Positions 1-10,550 of a stretch of 64,000 nt of DNA are shown piece by piece. The DNA is taken from the NCBI RefSeq assembly GCF_001653335.1, contig NZ_CP015079.1:3224001-3288000 (forward strand), in the 5' to 3' direction. A program made the translations under genes and the position numbers. Source of the stretch: Nocardioides dokdonensis FR1436. GTDB taxonomy: Bacteria > Actinomycetota > Actinomycetes > Propionibacteriales > Nocardioidaceae. A model generated the notes under the pieces. It was not told the origin of the DNA. It made no database searches and was given only the letters and a program-made list of their open reading frames with translations. The first letter of the stretch is position 1. The number at the start of each line of letters is the position of its first letter.

Positions 1-1
1 C

Positions 2-1681
<1,680 letters not shown>

Positions 1682-1725
1682 CGCCGCCAGCGTGATGCCA
1701 GCAGCGTGACGCCGGGCGCGGCTAG

Positions 1726-1731
1726 TAGCGT
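1726..1731 (+). promoter_or_regulatory. -10 box of a probable leaderless promoter for the Nudix gene
   Basis: TAGCGT fits the actinobacterial TANNNT -10 pattern and ends exactly 7 nt before the ATG at 1739, so transcription would start at or next to the start codon. No convincing -35 element is visible. The same spacing recurs at three other genes in this window, which supports the call. Confidence 0.55.
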
Positions 1732-1738
1732 CACGCTC

Positions 1739-2365
1739 ATGCAGCCCGAGCACCCGCCCCTGGAGGACGAGCCGACCAGGTGGCCGGTGGCCTCCTCCGG
1801 CGACCTGCACCGCGACGGCTGGGTGGTCGCGCTGCGGGAGGACCACATCCGTCGGCCCGGGCACCCCGAGGAGGAGCCGTTCCGTCGGGTCGTCCTGGAG
1901 CACCCGGGGGCCGCGGTCGTGCTGGCGGTCGACGAGCAGGAGCGGGTGCTGTGCCTGTGGCAGTACCGCCACGCCGCCGGACACCGCTTCGTCGAGATCC
2001 CGGCCGGGCTGATGGACGGCGACGGCGAGGACCCTCTCGACGTGGCGCAGCGCGAGCTGGCCGAGGAGGCCGGTCTGGCAGCAGCGCAGTGGACCCACCT
2101 GGTCTCCACGTACGCCTCACCCGGGATCTCGGCCGAGCTGGCCCACCTCTACCTCGCCCGCGACCTGAGCGACGTCGGTCGCGGCGACTTCGAGCCCGAG
2201 CACGAGGAGGCGGAGATGCAGGCCGCCTGGGTGCCGTTCGACGACCTGGTCGAGGGGGTGCTGGCGGGGCGTCTGTGTGACGCACCTCTCGTCATCGCGA
2301 TACTGGTGGCCCAGGCTCGCGGTCTCGCGGGCCGTTCACGGCCGGAAGCGGGTAAGGGCACATGA
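1739..2365 (+). CDS. Nudix hydrolase, ADP-ribose pyrophosphatase type
   Basis: This Nudix hydrolase probably cleaves ADP-ribose or related nucleoside diphosphates, as inferred from its type and position after pyrG. The Nudix box is clear: Glu, seven residues, then RELAEEAGL; the glycine before it is one residue further away than in the strict GX5E consensus. The ATG at 1739 was chosen over an in-frame GTG at 1706 because it lies 7 nt behind a good -10 box and has no Shine-Dalgarno site, so the mRNA is probably leaderless. The product is 208 aa, and its stop overlaps the next start (ATGA), so it is translationally coupled to ald. Confidence 0.88.
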   Translation: MQPEHPPLEDEPTRWPVASSGDLHRDGWVVALREDHIRRPGHPEEEPFRRVVLEHPGAAVVLAVDEQERVLCLWQYRHAAGHRFVEIPAGLMDGDGEDPLDVAQRELAEEAGLAAAQWTHLVSTYASPGISAELAHLYLARDLSDVGRGDFEPEHEEAEMQAAWVPFDDLVEGVLAGRLCDAPLVIAILVAQARGLAGRSRPEAGKGT

Positions 2366-3477
2366 AGGTAGGCGTCCCGAAGGAAGTCAAGAACCACGAG
2401 TACCGGGTGGCGATCACGCCCCTGGGGGTCAACGAGCTCGTCGCGGCGGGCCACCAGGTGGTGATCGAGAAGACCGCCGGGCTCGGCTCGCAGGTCACCG
2501 ACCAGGAGTACGTCGCCGCCGGGGCCGAGATCCTCCCCGACGCGGATGCCGTGTGGGGCAGCGCCGACCTGATCTTGAAGGTCAAGGAGCCGGTCGCCGA
2601 GGAGTACCACCGGATGCGGGAGGGGCAGGTGCTCTTCACCTACCTCCACCTGGCGGCCGACAAGCCGCTGACCGACGAGCTGCTGGCCCGCAAGGTCACC
2701 GCGATCGCCTACGAGACGGTGCAGCTCGACAACGGCACCCTGCCGCTGCTCTACCCGATGTCGGAGGTCGCCGGCTGCCTGGCGCCCCAGGTCGGCGCGC
2801 ACTCGCTGCTCAAGGCCCAGGGCGGGCGCGGCGTGCTGCTCGGCGGCGTCGGCGGCGTGGCCAACGCCAAGGTCGTCATCATCGGCGCCGGGGTGTCGGG
2901 CCAGAACGCCGCCAACATCGCGCTGGGCATGGGCGCCGACGTGACCCTGCTCGACACCGACCTCGAGAAGCTCCGGATGTCGTTCTGGCGCTACAACAAC
3001 AAGGTGCACGGGCTGGCCTCCTCGAAGCTGGCGATCGAGCAGCACGTCACCGAGGCCGACATGGTCATCGGTGCGGTGCTGATCCCCGGTGCTGCGGCCC
3101 CCAAGCTGATCAGCAACGAGCTGGTCTCGCGGATGAAGCCGGGCTCGGTGCTCGTCGACATCGCCGTCGACCAGGGCGGTTGCTTCGAGGACACGCGGCC
3201 CACCACGCACGCCGACCCCACGTTCCAGGTGCACGACTCGGTGTTCTACTGCGTGGCCAACATGCCTGGCGCGGTGCCGACCACGTCGACGTACGCCCTG
3301 ACCAACGCGACCCTGCCGTACGCCGTCGCGCTGGCGAACAAGGGCTGGCGCCGGGCGCTGGGCGACGATCCGTGCCTGGCCAAGGGTCTCAACACCCACG
3401 ACGGCCGGCTGACCAACGCCCCCGTGGGCGACGCCACCGGCATCGAGACCGTGTCCCTGGAGCAGGTGCTCTCCTGA
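2362..3477 (+). CDS. ald: alanine dehydrogenase
   Basis: This NAD-dependent enzyme interconverts L-alanine with pyruvate and ammonia. The 371-aa length is typical. The N-terminus [16 protein letters not shown] is the family signature, and the Rossmann motif [11 protein letters not shown] lies near residues 174-184 and is followed by an acidic residue (LLDTD) that favours NAD. The ATG overlaps the Nudix stop by 4 nt, and the next gene starts 3 nt after its stop, so the three probably share a transcript. Confidence 0.97.
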   Translation: MKVGVPKEVKNHEYRVAITPLGVNELVAAGHQVVIEKTAGLGSQVTDQEYVAAGAEILPDADAVWGSADLILKVKEPVAEEYHRMREGQVLFTYLHLAADKPLTDELLARKVTAIAYETVQLDNGTLPLLYPMSEVAGCLAPQVGAHSLLKAQGGRGVLLGGVGGVANAKVVIIGAGVSGQNAANIALGMGADVTLLDTDLEKLRMSFWRYNNKVHGLASSKLAIEQHVTEADMVIGAVLIPGAAAPKLISNELVSRMKPGSVLVDIAVDQGGCFEDTRPTTHADPTFQVHDSVFYCVANMPGAVPTTSTYALTNATLPYAVALANKGWRRALGDDPCLAKGLNTHDGRLTNAPVGDATGIETVSLEQVLS

Positions 3478-3479
3478 CC

Positions 3480-4466
3480 GTGCCCGCCCTCGACGCCCGT
3501 ACGGCGGCCGCGACCGGTGCTCTCGCGGTCGCGGTGCGCACCTACCTCGACCACCTCTCCGTGGAGAGGGGGCTCGCGACGAACACGCTCGCGTCCTACC
3601 GGCGCGACCTGCGCCGCTACCTGGGCCACCTCGCGGCCCAGGGGGTGGAGCGGCTCGACGACGTGACCGAGGCCAGCGTCAGCGCCTTCCTGGTCGGCCT
3701 GCGCGAGGGGGACGCCGAGCACCCGCCGCTGAGCTCGACCTCCGCGGCCCGCACGGTCGTGGCCGTGCGCGGCTTCCACCGCTTCGCGCTGAGCGACGGT
3801 CTGGCGAGCAACGACCCGGCCAGCGGCGTCAAGCCGCCCACCCCGGCCAAGAGGCTGCCCAAGGCCCTGCCGCTGGGCGACGTCGAGGCGATCCTCGAGG
3901 CCGCCGGGGCACCGGGCACCACGCTCGCCCTGCGCGACCGGGCGCTGCTCGAGGTGCTCTACGGCACCGGTGCACGCATCTCCGAGGCCGTGGGGCTCGA
4001 CGTCGACGACCTCGACCTCGCGCCCCAGGAGGACGGCCCGCTCGAGGGGACGGTGCTGCTGCGCGGCAAGGGCGGCAAGGAGCGCATCGTCCCGGTCGGG
4101 TCCTACGCCCGGGCCGCCGTCGAGGCCTATCTCGTGCGCGGACGGCCCGAGCTGGTCGCGGCCGCCTCGAGCGCCGGACCCGGGGGGGCGCTGTTCCTCA
4201 ACGCCCGCGGCGGCCGGCTGTCGCGCCAGTCCGCCTGGACCGTGCTGACCCGGGCGGCCGAACGGGCAGGGGTGTCACGGCACGTCTCGCCGCACACGCT
4301 GCGCCACTCCTTCGCCACCCACCTGCTCGACGGCGGCGCCGACGTCCGGGTGGTCCAGGAGCTGCTCGGACACGCCTCCGTCACCACCACGCAGGTCTAC
4401 ACGCTCGTGACCGTCGACAACCTGCGCGAGGTCTTCGCGACCGCGCACCCGAGAGCCCGAGGCTGA
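3480..4466 (+). CDS. xerD: tyrosine recombinase XerD
   Basis: XerD works with XerC at dif to resolve chromosome dimers. The GTG at 3480 gives a 328-aa protein, close to the usual 300-320. The N-terminal SAM-like DNA-binding domain ([15 protein letters not shown]) is followed by the catalytic domain: Arg in TGARISE (about 166), the HTLRHSF box (about 271-277), LGHAS, and the nucleophile Tyr in TTQVYT (about 306). The start lies 2 nt after the ald stop, and the stop overlaps the helicase ATG by one base (TGATG). Position next to pyrG/ald and upstream of parA-scpAB is common in actinobacteria. Confidence 0.93.
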   Translation: MPALDARTAAATGALAVAVRTYLDHLSVERGLATNTLASYRRDLRRYLGHLAAQGVERLDDVTEASVSAFLVGLREGDAEHPPLSSTSAARTVVAVRGFHRFALSDGLASNDPASGVKPPTPAKRLPKALPLGDVEAILEAAGAPGTTLALRDRALLEVLYGTGARISEAVGLDVDDLDLAPQEDGPLEGTVLLRGKGGKERIVPVGSYARAAVEAYLVRGRPELVAAASSAGPGGALFLNARGGRLSRQSAWTVLTRAAERAGVSRHVSPHTLRHSFATHLLDGGADVRVVQELLGHASVTTTQVYTLVTVDNLREVFATAHPRARG

Positions 4467-7153
4467 TGACCACGCAGGACCGCACCGCCATCCACGACGA
4501 CCAGGCTCCCCAGGAGGGCCAGCAGCCCCAGGGCTTCGCCTGGCCCCGCGTCGGTGCCGACGACGACGCGGTCTACGACGCGGTGACGGCGTACGCCGCC
4601 ACCAAGGGCCTGGAGCTCTACCCGCACCAGGACGAGGCGGTGCTCGAGCTGCTCGCCGGCAGCAACGTGGTGCTCGCGACCCCCACGGGGTCGGGCAAGT
4701 CGTTGGTCGCCCTGGCCGCGCACGCGACCGCGCTGGCCGACGACCGTGTGTCGTTCTACACCGCGCCGATCAAGGCGCTGGTGAGCGAGAAGTTCTTCGA
4801 CCTGTGCACCGTCTTCGGCGCCGAGAACGTCGGGATGCTCACCGGCGACGCCGCCGTCAACGTCGACGCCCCGATCATCTGCTGCACCGCCGAGGTGCTG
4901 GCCAACCTCGCCCTGCGCGAGGGGCGTCACGTCGACGTGGGGCTCGTGGTGATGGACGAGTTCCACTACTACGGCGAGCCCGAGCGGGGCTGGGCGTGGC
5001 AGGTGCCCCTGCTCGAGCTGCCACAGGCGCAGTTCCTGCTGATGTCGGCCACCCTCGGCGACCTCACCGAGCTGGGGGAGGACCTCACCCGCCGCAACGG
5101 GCGCGAGACCGCGATCGTCGACGACGCCGAGCGGCCGGTGCCGTTGTCGTTCACGTGGTCGCTCGACCCGCTGCCGGAGCGGCTCGAGGAGATCGTGACC
5201 ACCGGCCAGGCGCCGGTCTACGTCGTGCACTTCACCCAGGCCGCGGCTGTCGAGCACGCCACCTCGCTGCTCAACGCCGGCTGGATCCCCAAGCCCACCG
5301 GGATGACCGAACGACTGGCCGGGACCCGCTTCGGGCCGGGGTTCGGCAAGACGCTGAGCAAGCTGCTCAAGCGGGGCGTCGGCGTGCACCACGCGGGCAT
5401 GCTGCCCCGCTACCGCCGCCTGGTCGAGCAGCTCGCCCAGGCCGGTGAGCTCTCCGTCATCTGCGGCACCGACACCCTCGGGGTGGGCATCAACGTGCCG
5501 ATCCGCACCGTGCTCTTCACCGGGCTCGCGAAGTTCGACGGGACCCGCCAGCGGGTCCTGCGCACCCGCGAGTTCCTCCAGATCGCCGGGCGGGCGGGCC
5601 GGGCCGGCTTCGACACCGCCGGCTACGTCGTGGTGCAGGCTCCCGAGCACACCATCGAGAACGAGAAGGCCAAGGCCAAGGCCGCCGCCAAGAACGCCGC
5701 GATGAGCGAGGAGAAGCAGGCCAAGCGCAAGTCGAAGGCCCAGCTGCGCAAGCCGCCCGAGGGCACGGTGGTGTGGACCGAGCAGACCTTCGACAAGCTC
5801 GTCGCCGGCGAGCCCGAGCAGCTGATGTCGCGGATGAAGATCGACAACTCGATGATCCTCAACGTGCTGTCCCGCGACGAGGACGCCTTCGCGGTCCTGC
5901 GGCGCCTGCTCACCGACAACCACGAGGACCCGCGCGCGCAGCGTCGCCTGTCGCTGCGGGCGCTGCGCCTGGCCCGGTCGCTGGTGACCTCCGGGGTGGT
6001 GGTGCGCCTCGACCCGCCTGACGAGCACGGTCGCCGCTACCGGCTGACCCATGACCTGCCGCCCGACTTCGCGCTCAACCAGCCCCTGGCGCACTTCGCC
6101 ATGGAGGCCTTCGAGGTGCTGACCCCGCCGGAGGAGTCCGGCGACCCCGTGACGCACGCCCTGGACGTCGTCTCGGTCGTCGAGGCGGTCCTCGACTCGC
6201 CGCGCCAGGTCCTGATGGCCCAACAGTGGGCGGCGCGCGGTGAGGCCGTCAACGAGATGAAGGCCGACGGCATCGAGTACGAGGAGCGGATGGCGCTGCT
6301 CGAGGAGATCTCCTGGCCGCAGCCGCTCGCCGAGCTGCTGGGCGCGGCGTACGAGGCGTACCGCGGGGCGCACCCCTGGTTGCCCGAGGACGCGCTCGAC
6401 CCCAAGTCGGTGGTGCGGCAGATGTACGAGCAGGGGATGAGCTTCACCGACCTCGTCGGGCGCTACCAGCTGGCCCGCTCCGAGGGGCTCGTGCTGCGCT
6501 ACCTCACCGACGCCTACCGCACGTTGCGCCAGAGCGTGCCCGAGCAGCACCGCTCCGAGGAGCTCGAGGAGCTCGTGGAGTGGCTCGGCGAGACCGTGCG
6601 CCAGACCGACTCATCGCTGCTCGACGAGTGGGAGGCGCTGAGCGACCCCGAGGGCGCGCTGGCCCGGTTGGGTGCCGAGCTCACCCAGCACGCCCCGCCG
6701 CCGCCCCCGCGTCCGCTCACGCAGCAGGGCCGCTCGTTCGAGGTGATGGTGCGCAACGCGATGTTCCGTCGGGTGGAGCTGGTGGCCCGCGACGACCTCG
6801 ACGGGTTGATGGCCCTCGAGCGGGCCGCCGCCGACCGGACCGATCCGGCCCGCGAGGTCGTGATGGGCCGCTCGGCGTGGGACAGCGCGATCGAGGAGTA
6901 CTACGCCGAGCACGACAGCGTCGACCTCGGGCCCGACTCCCGTGGCCCGAAGCTGCTCCTCACGTCCGCCGAGACCGGGGTGCCGGCCGGCCTCGACGAG
7001 GACGCCGCCCCCGCCCGGTTGCTGCGGGTGCGCCAGACCGTCCACGACCCGGCGGGCGACCACGACTGGGTCATCGATGCCGTCGCCGACCTCGACGCCA
7101 CCGACGAGCTCGGCGAGCTGGTGCTGCCCACCGTGGCGTTCCACCGGCTCTGA
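4466..7153 (+). CDS. DEAD/DEAH-box superfamily 2 helicase, DUF3516 type
   Basis: This 895-aa superfamily 2 helicase probably unwinds RNA, by resemblance to Ski2/HelY-like enzymes. Motif I is ATPTGSGKS (about 71-79), motif II is the unusual DEFH (about 163-166), and motif VI is QIAGRAGRAGFD (about 372-383). A lysine/alanine-rich stretch (about 395-425) follows the motor. The C-terminal half matches the DUF3516 region as I know it and has no catalytic motif I can name. The ATG overlaps the xerD stop. The cellular substrate is unknown. Confidence 0.88.
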   Translation: MTTQDRTAIHDDQAPQEGQQPQGFAWPRVGADDDAVYDAVTAYAATKGLELYPHQDEAVLELLAGSNVVLATPTGSGKSLVALAAHATALADDRVSFYTAPIKALVSEKFFDLCTVFGAENVGMLTGDAAVNVDAPIICCTAEVLANLALREGRHVDVGLVVMDEFHYYGEPERGWAWQVPLLELPQAQFLLMSATLGDLTELGEDLTRRNGRETAIVDDAERPVPLSFTWSLDPLPERLEEIVTTGQAPVYVVHFTQAAAVEHATSLLNAGWIPKPTGMTERLAGTRFGPGFGKTLSKLLKRGVGVHHAGMLPRYRRLVEQLAQAGELSVICGTDTLGVGINVPIRTVLFTGLAKFDGTRQRVLRTREFLQIAGRAGRAGFDTAGYVVVQAPEHTIENEKAKAKAAAKNAAMSEEKQAKRKSKAQLRKPPEGTVVWTEQTFDKLVAGEPEQLMSRMKIDNSMILNVLSRDEDAFAVLRRLLTDNHEDPRAQRRLSLRALRLARSLVTSGVVVRLDPPDEHGRRYRLTHDLPPDFALNQPLAHFAMEAFEVLTPPEESGDPVTHALDVVSVVEAVLDSPRQVLMAQQWAARGEAVNEMKADGIEYEERMALLEEISWPQPLAELLGAAYEAYRGAHPWLPEDALDPKSVVRQMYEQGMSFTDLVGRYQLARSEGLVLRYLTDAYRTLRQSVPEQHRSEELEELVEWLGETVRQTDSSLLDEWEALSDPEGALARLGAELTQHAPPPPPRPLTQQGRSFEVMVRNAMFRRVELVARDDLDGLMALERAAADRTDPAREVVMGRSAWDSAIEEYYAEHDSVDLGPDSRGPKLLLTSAETGVPAGLDEDAAPARLLRVRQTVHDPAGDHDWVIDAVADLDATDELGELVLPTVAFHRL

Positions 7154-7285
7154 GCGGACCGCTCCTCGCCCCGGGGACGCCCGCGGCGAGGTGCCGGCGA
7201 TGATTTCGGGGACGACAAGGGGTCTGTGTCGTGGCCAGGCACGACCCGGAGTGCGGCGGTCGGAACCAACAGAAGGAGACCGGAC

Positions 7286-7918
7286 GTGAGTGACGGCGCC
7301 ACCCTCTGGAACGCGGTCCACCAGGAACGCCACCGTCTCGTGGGGGACCTGCAGCGCATCTCGGACGAGCAGTGGCAGGTCCCGTCGCTGTGTCCGGGCT
7401 GGACCGTCCACGACGTGCTCGCGCACCTCGTCGACTCGGCGACCACGACCCGGTTGGGGTTCGTGCGCCAGATGGTCTTTTCACGGTTCGACTTCGATCG
7501 CGCCAACGCCGTCGGTGTGGCGCGCCATCGACGCAGCGACGCGCAGGAGACGCTGGAGGCCTTCCGTGCGGCGGCAGGTCGCACCGACTCACCACCGGCC
7601 TCCCTGGCGACCCGCCTCGTCGAGGCCTACGTCCACGGTGAGGACATCCGCCGGCCGCTCGGGCTCACGGCCCACTACCCGACCGAGCACGTGGTCACGG
7701 CGCTGTCGTACATGGCGCGCACTGGAGCAGGACTTGGTGGCGGAAAGGAACGCGTCGAGGGCCTGCGGCTGAGCCCTTCGGACTTCGATGGACCCATCGG
7801 GCAGGGGCCTGAGGTGCGAGGTGGCGCCATCTCCTTGTTGATGGCAACCAGCGGACGGTCCGTCCACCCCTCAGAGCTGACCGGGGCTGGTGCGTCGACA
7901 CTCGCAGCGCGGGCCTGA
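7286..7918 (+). CDS. maleylpyruvate isomerase/DinB-fold, mycothiol-dependent enzyme family
   Basis: This 210-aa member of the TIGR03083-type maleylpyruvate isomerase family probably has a DinB four-helix fold that binds a metal and uses mycothiol. CPGWTVHDVLAHLVDS and the later VHGEDIRRPLGL carry the family's metal-ligand histidines. The GTG at 7286 was chosen because AAGGAG lies 7 nt upstream; an in-frame start 60 nt earlier has no such site. The substrate cannot be predicted. The family is abundant in actinobacteria, which make mycothiol. Confidence 0.8.
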   Translation: MSDGATLWNAVHQERHRLVGDLQRISDEQWQVPSLCPGWTVHDVLAHLVDSATTTRLGFVRQMVFSRFDFDRANAVGVARHRRSDAQETLEAFRAAAGRTDSPPASLATRLVEAYVHGEDIRRPLGLTAHYPTEHVVTALSYMARTGAGLGGGKERVEGLRLSPSDFDGPIGQGPEVRGGAISLLMATSGRSVHPSELTGAGASTLAARA

Positions 7919-7987
7919 CAGCCAGCGGCGGTCCGCTGGGTCGGGCAGTTCGTCATCCGGGTGATGAAACCGGGAGGGACCGGTGAC

Positions 7988-7993
7988 TAGGGT
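7988..7993 (+). promoter_or_regulatory. -10 box of a probable leaderless promoter for the methyltransferase
   Basis: TAGGGT ends 7 nt before the ATG at 8001. The spacing is identical to that at 1726 and 8656, and no Shine-Dalgarno sequence precedes the ATG, so a leaderless transcript is likely. Confidence 0.55.
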
Positions 7994-8000
7994 CAGTGGC

Positions 8001-8624
8001 ATGCACGAGCACCGGCGGTTCGACGACGAGGCAGCGACCTGGGACGACGACCCGGGCCATGAGGCGCGACAGGTCGCGGTGGCCCGGGCCATCGAGGAGG
8101 TCGTGGACCTCGGCTCCGGCACGCGTGCCCTCGACGTCGGCGGAGGCACCGGCCGGCTGAGCATCCTGCTCGCCGACCGCGTCGGGTCCGTGGTCGTGAC
8201 CGATCCCTCGGCCGGGATGGTGCAGGTCGCCCAGGAGCGGATCGAGGCGGCCGGGCTGGGCGACCGGCTCCGCGCCGTCCGCGCGGACCTCACGACGGAC
8301 CCGCTGGAGGGGACCTACGACGTGGTGTGGAGCTCCATGGCGCTGCACCACGTGCGGGACCTGGACGGGCTCCTCCGGGCGGTGTCGGACCTGCTCGGCG
8401 ACGGTGGGCGACTGGCCGTCGCCGACCTCGAGGAGGACCGGGACGGCGTCTTCCACGCCGGCAAGGTCGACTTCGACGGCCACCACGGGTTCGACCGGGA
8501 GCGGCTGACCGAGCAGCTGACGCGCGCCGGCTTCACCGAGGTCGGCTTCCTCGACGCCACGACCATCGAGAAGGAGGGCCGCGAGTTCGGGGTCTTCCTG
8601 TGCACGGCGACGAAGGGTGGCTGA
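8001..8624 (+). CDS. class I SAM-dependent methyltransferase
   Basis: A 207-aa methyltransferase with the glycine-rich SAM motif LDVGGGTGRLS (about 37-47), the acidic strand-2 end (VVTDPS) and a post-motif WSSMALHHV, as in the UbiE/Methyltransf_11 group. The ATG at 8001 was preferred to an in-frame GTG 18 nt upstream because it lies 7 nt after a -10 box. It appears to be a single-gene unit. The substrate is not predictable from sequence. Confidence 0.85.
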   Translation: MHEHRRFDDEAATWDDDPGHEARQVAVARAIEEVVDLGSGTRALDVGGGTGRLSILLADRVGSVVVTDPSAGMVQVAQERIEAAGLGDRLRAVRADLTTDPLEGTYDVVWSSMALHHVRDLDGLLRAVSDLLGDGGRLAVADLEEDRDGVFHAGKVDFDGHHGFDRERLTEQLTRAGFTEVGFLDATTIEKEGREFGVFLCTATKGG

Positions 8625-8655
8625 GACCCCACGCCAGGGGTGGTCCGCGGGTTCG

Positions 8656-8661
8656 TAGCAT
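8656..8661 (+). promoter_or_regulatory. -10 box of a probable leaderless promoter for the acetyltransferase
   Basis: TAGCAT ends exactly 7 nt before the ATG at 8669, the third case in this window with the same spacing. Confidence 0.5.
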
Positions 8662-8668
8662 CGGTGCC

Positions 8669-8961
8669 ATGAGTGAGGTCGAGGTCGTCCACCAGCCCGA
8701 GCAGCACCGGTACCTGGCGCGCGTAGGAGGTGCCGAAGCCGGTTCCGCGGAGTACGAGCTCGTCGAGGACCCGGCCCGGATCGTCTTCACCCACACCGAG
8801 GTCGGTGACGACTTCGGGGGCAGGGGGTGGGTTCCGCGCTGGCGCGCACGGCCCTGGAGGAGGTCCGCGCAGCGGGGGAGCGCGAGGTCGTCGCGCAGTG
8901 CTCCTTCATCGCCGGCTGGATCGACAAGCACCCCGACTACCAGCCCCTGCTCGTCGGCTGA
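8669..8961 (+). pseudogene. GNAT family N-acetyltransferase (YidJ-like), frameshifted
   Basis: The first half reads as a small GNAT acetyltransferase (YLARVGG..., FTHTEVGDDFGGRG). The expected continuation, V-G-S-A-L-A-R followed by the conserved ending CSFIAGWIDKHPDYQ, is present but in another frame. The shift falls in a G-rich run at about 8816-8828; one extra G would restore FGGRGVGSALAR through to the stop at 8959-8961. The intact protein would be about 97 aa, normal for this family. Either the gene is recently broken, or this is a homopolymer sequencing error; the good conservation after the shift favours an error or a very recent mutation. Confidence 0.8.
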
Positions 8962-9018
8962 GGAGGTCGCCGGACGGCCTCCGACTGTCCACAGATTGCT
9001 CCACAGGGTGGGGGTCGC

Positions 9019-9048
9019 CTGTGCATGAGCGCGGGGGCTCGTGCACAG
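9019..9048 (+). repeat. hairpin upstream of parA
   Basis: CTGTGCATGAGC and GCTCGTGCACAG form an 11-of-12 bp stem with a 6-nt loop. There is no T-run after it, so it is not a canonical terminator. It lies between the acetyltransferase and the parA promoter, next to two TCCACAG repeats at about 8988-9006. Its function is unknown. Confidence 0.5.
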
Positions 9049-9105
9049 ATCAGCGTTCACGATCGCGCTGTGACGCCCCCCGCGTGACAAACCTGCGCGA
9101 GACTG

Positions 9106-9134
9106 TTGTGGGCGGCCCGGCCCGGTCCTAGGCT
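9106..9134 (+). promoter_or_regulatory. candidate promoter for the parA-scpAB-rluB operon
   Basis: TTGTGG (9106-9111) and TAGGCT (9129-9134) are separated by 17 nt, the optimal spacing for the housekeeping sigma factor. Transcription would start near 9141, giving a leader of about 70 nt before the parA ATG. Confidence 0.5.
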
Positions 9135-9210
9135 CGCCGGAGCCCGCCTCGGGTCGCTGTGTCGACAAGGAGTCCGACCGTCGCGTGCGGGGCCGGTGGA
9201 GGAGCAGCTG

Positions 9211-10221
9211 ATGAGCGATGGTGGGATGTCCCCGGGGACCGGAGTCGGCGCGGACGTGACGCAGCTGCCACCGCTGCTCCCACCCCCCGTCCCGCCGCCC
9301 GCCCCCGATCTCGGAGACGATCTGTCCGTGAGCGAATCCCTGCCCTTCGAGCGCCCGGTGCGCAGCGACGCCGGCGCGCCGGTGATCGGCCCGACCGGTC
9401 GCCCGATGCCGGACTTCCCCGAGCCCCGCCCGCTCAGCGTGCACGGCGGCGCCCGGGTGGTCGCGATGTGCAACCAGAAGGGCGGCGTCGGCAAGACCAC
9501 GACGACGATCAACCTCGGGGCCTCCCTGGCCGAGTACGGGCGCAAGGTGCTGCTCGTGGACTTCGACCCCCAGGGGTCGCTGTCGGTCGGGCTGGGGATG
9601 CACCCGCACGAGATGGACCTGACGGTCTACAACCTGCTGATGGAGCGCGACGTCACCCACGAGGACGTCATCGTGCCCTCGGGGGTCCCGGGCATGGACC
9701 TGATGCCCTCCAACATCGACCTCTCCGCCGCCGAGGTGCAGCTGGTCCACGAGGTCGCCCGCGAGCAGACCCTGCAGCGCGTCCTCGCGCCGGCGCTCGC
9801 GCACTACGACGTCATCCTCATCGACTGCCAGCCCTCCTTGGGCCTGCTCACCGTCAACGCGCTCACCGCTGCGCACGGCGTCATCGTCCCGCTGGAGTGC
9901 GAGTACTTCGCGCTGCGCGGCGTGGCGCTGCTGAAGACGACGATCGACAAGGTCCGCGAGCGGCTCAACCCCGGGCTCGAGATCGACGGCGTCCTCGGCA
10001 CCATGTTCGACGGACGCACCCTGCACTCGCGCGAGGTGATGGACCGCCTCGTCCAGGCCTGGGGCGACACGGTCTTCCACACCGTCATCCGACGCACGGT
10101 GAAGTTCTCCGACTCCACGGTGGCCGGCGAGCCGATCACGAGCTACGCGTCGTCCTCCGCGGGCGCCGAGTCCTACCGCGCGCTGTCCCGGGAGGTGCTG
10201 GCCCGTTGGCTCGACGGGTGA
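9211..10221 (+). CDS. ParA/MinD-family chromosome partitioning ATPase
   Basis: This ATPase of the ParA/Soj family is encoded beside scpAB, a usual actinobacterial arrangement, and probably acts in chromosome segregation. After a proline-rich, probably disordered N-terminus of about 80 residues, the deviant Walker A KGGVGKTTTT is clear, followed by DFDPQGSLS and LIDCQPSLG. The ATG at 9211 was chosen because GGAGGAG lies 6 nt upstream; it gives 336 aa. No ParB gene follows, so this is the secondary ParA linked to condensin genes rather than the oriC parAB pair. The next gene overlaps its stop. Confidence 0.9.
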   Translation: MSDGGMSPGTGVGADVTQLPPLLPPPVPPPAPDLGDDLSVSESLPFERPVRSDAGAPVIGPTGRPMPDFPEPRPLSVHGGARVVAMCNQKGGVGKTTTTINLGASLAEYGRKVLLVDFDPQGSLSVGLGMHPHEMDLTVYNLLMERDVTHEDVIVPSGVPGMDLMPSNIDLSAAEVQLVHEVAREQTLQRVLAPALAHYDVILIDCQPSLGLLTVNALTAAHGVIVPLECEYFALRGVALLKTTIDKVRERLNPGLEIDGVLGTMFDGRTLHSREVMDRLVQAWGDTVFHTVIRRTVKFSDSTVAGEPITSYASSSAGAESYRALSREVLARWLDG

Positions 10222-10550
10222 GCATGCCGTCCGCGGACGACCTGTTCCGTCCCACGGCCCCGGCCGCCCCGCCGGAGGCCCCCCAGGGTGACGGCTCGAC
10301 CCCGCCCGCGGCGGGCGAGCCCGCCCGCAAGCGACCCAGCGGACGGGTCCGCCACGACGAGAAGATGACGGTCTACATCACCTCCGACGAGCTGCTGGCC
10401 GTCGAGCAGGCCCGGCTCACGCTGCGCAGCGCCCATGCGCTGGCGATCGACCGCGGCCGCCTGGTCCGCGAGGCGCTCGCGCTGGCGCTGGCCGACCTCG
10501 AGGAGCGCGGCGAGGACAGCGCGCTCGTACGCCGCCTCGTCGAGGAGTGA
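10218..10550 (+). CDS. small conserved protein between parA and scpA
   Basis: I recognise this only by position: a short protein between ParA and ScpA is common in actinobacteria. The first half is Pro/Ala-rich and likely disordered. The second half (MTVYITSDELLAVEQARL, then DRGRLVREALALALADLEE) has the helix pattern of a ribbon-helix-helix-like DNA-binding unit. It could therefore be a partner of the ParA ATPase, which is an inference. The GTG at 10218 overlaps the parA stop by 4 nt (GTGA); an ATG two codons later is the alternative. The stop overlaps the scpA GTG. Confidence 0.75.
   Translation: MSMPSADDLFRPTAPAAPPEAPQGDGSTPPAAGEPARKRPSGRVRHDEKMTVYITSDELLAVEQARLTLRSAHALAIDRGRLVREALALALADLEERGEDSALVRRLVEE

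Noticed and set aside
2149-3399. 416-codon frame antisense to alanine dehydrogenase
   Set aside because: Asp/His/Arg-biased shadow of a well-supported gene; no motifs.
4397-6550. Long 717-codon open frame antisense to the helicase gene
   Set aside because: It mirrors the codon structure of the + strand helicase, is rich in Leu/Val/Arg/Gly/His, contains no domain pattern and has no ribosome site. High GC creates such shadow frames.
8985-9010. DnaA-box-like TGTCCACAG and CTCCACAGG upstream of parA
   Set aside because: Only one near match and one poor match to TTGTCCACA; no cluster or AT-rich region, so an origin is not supported.
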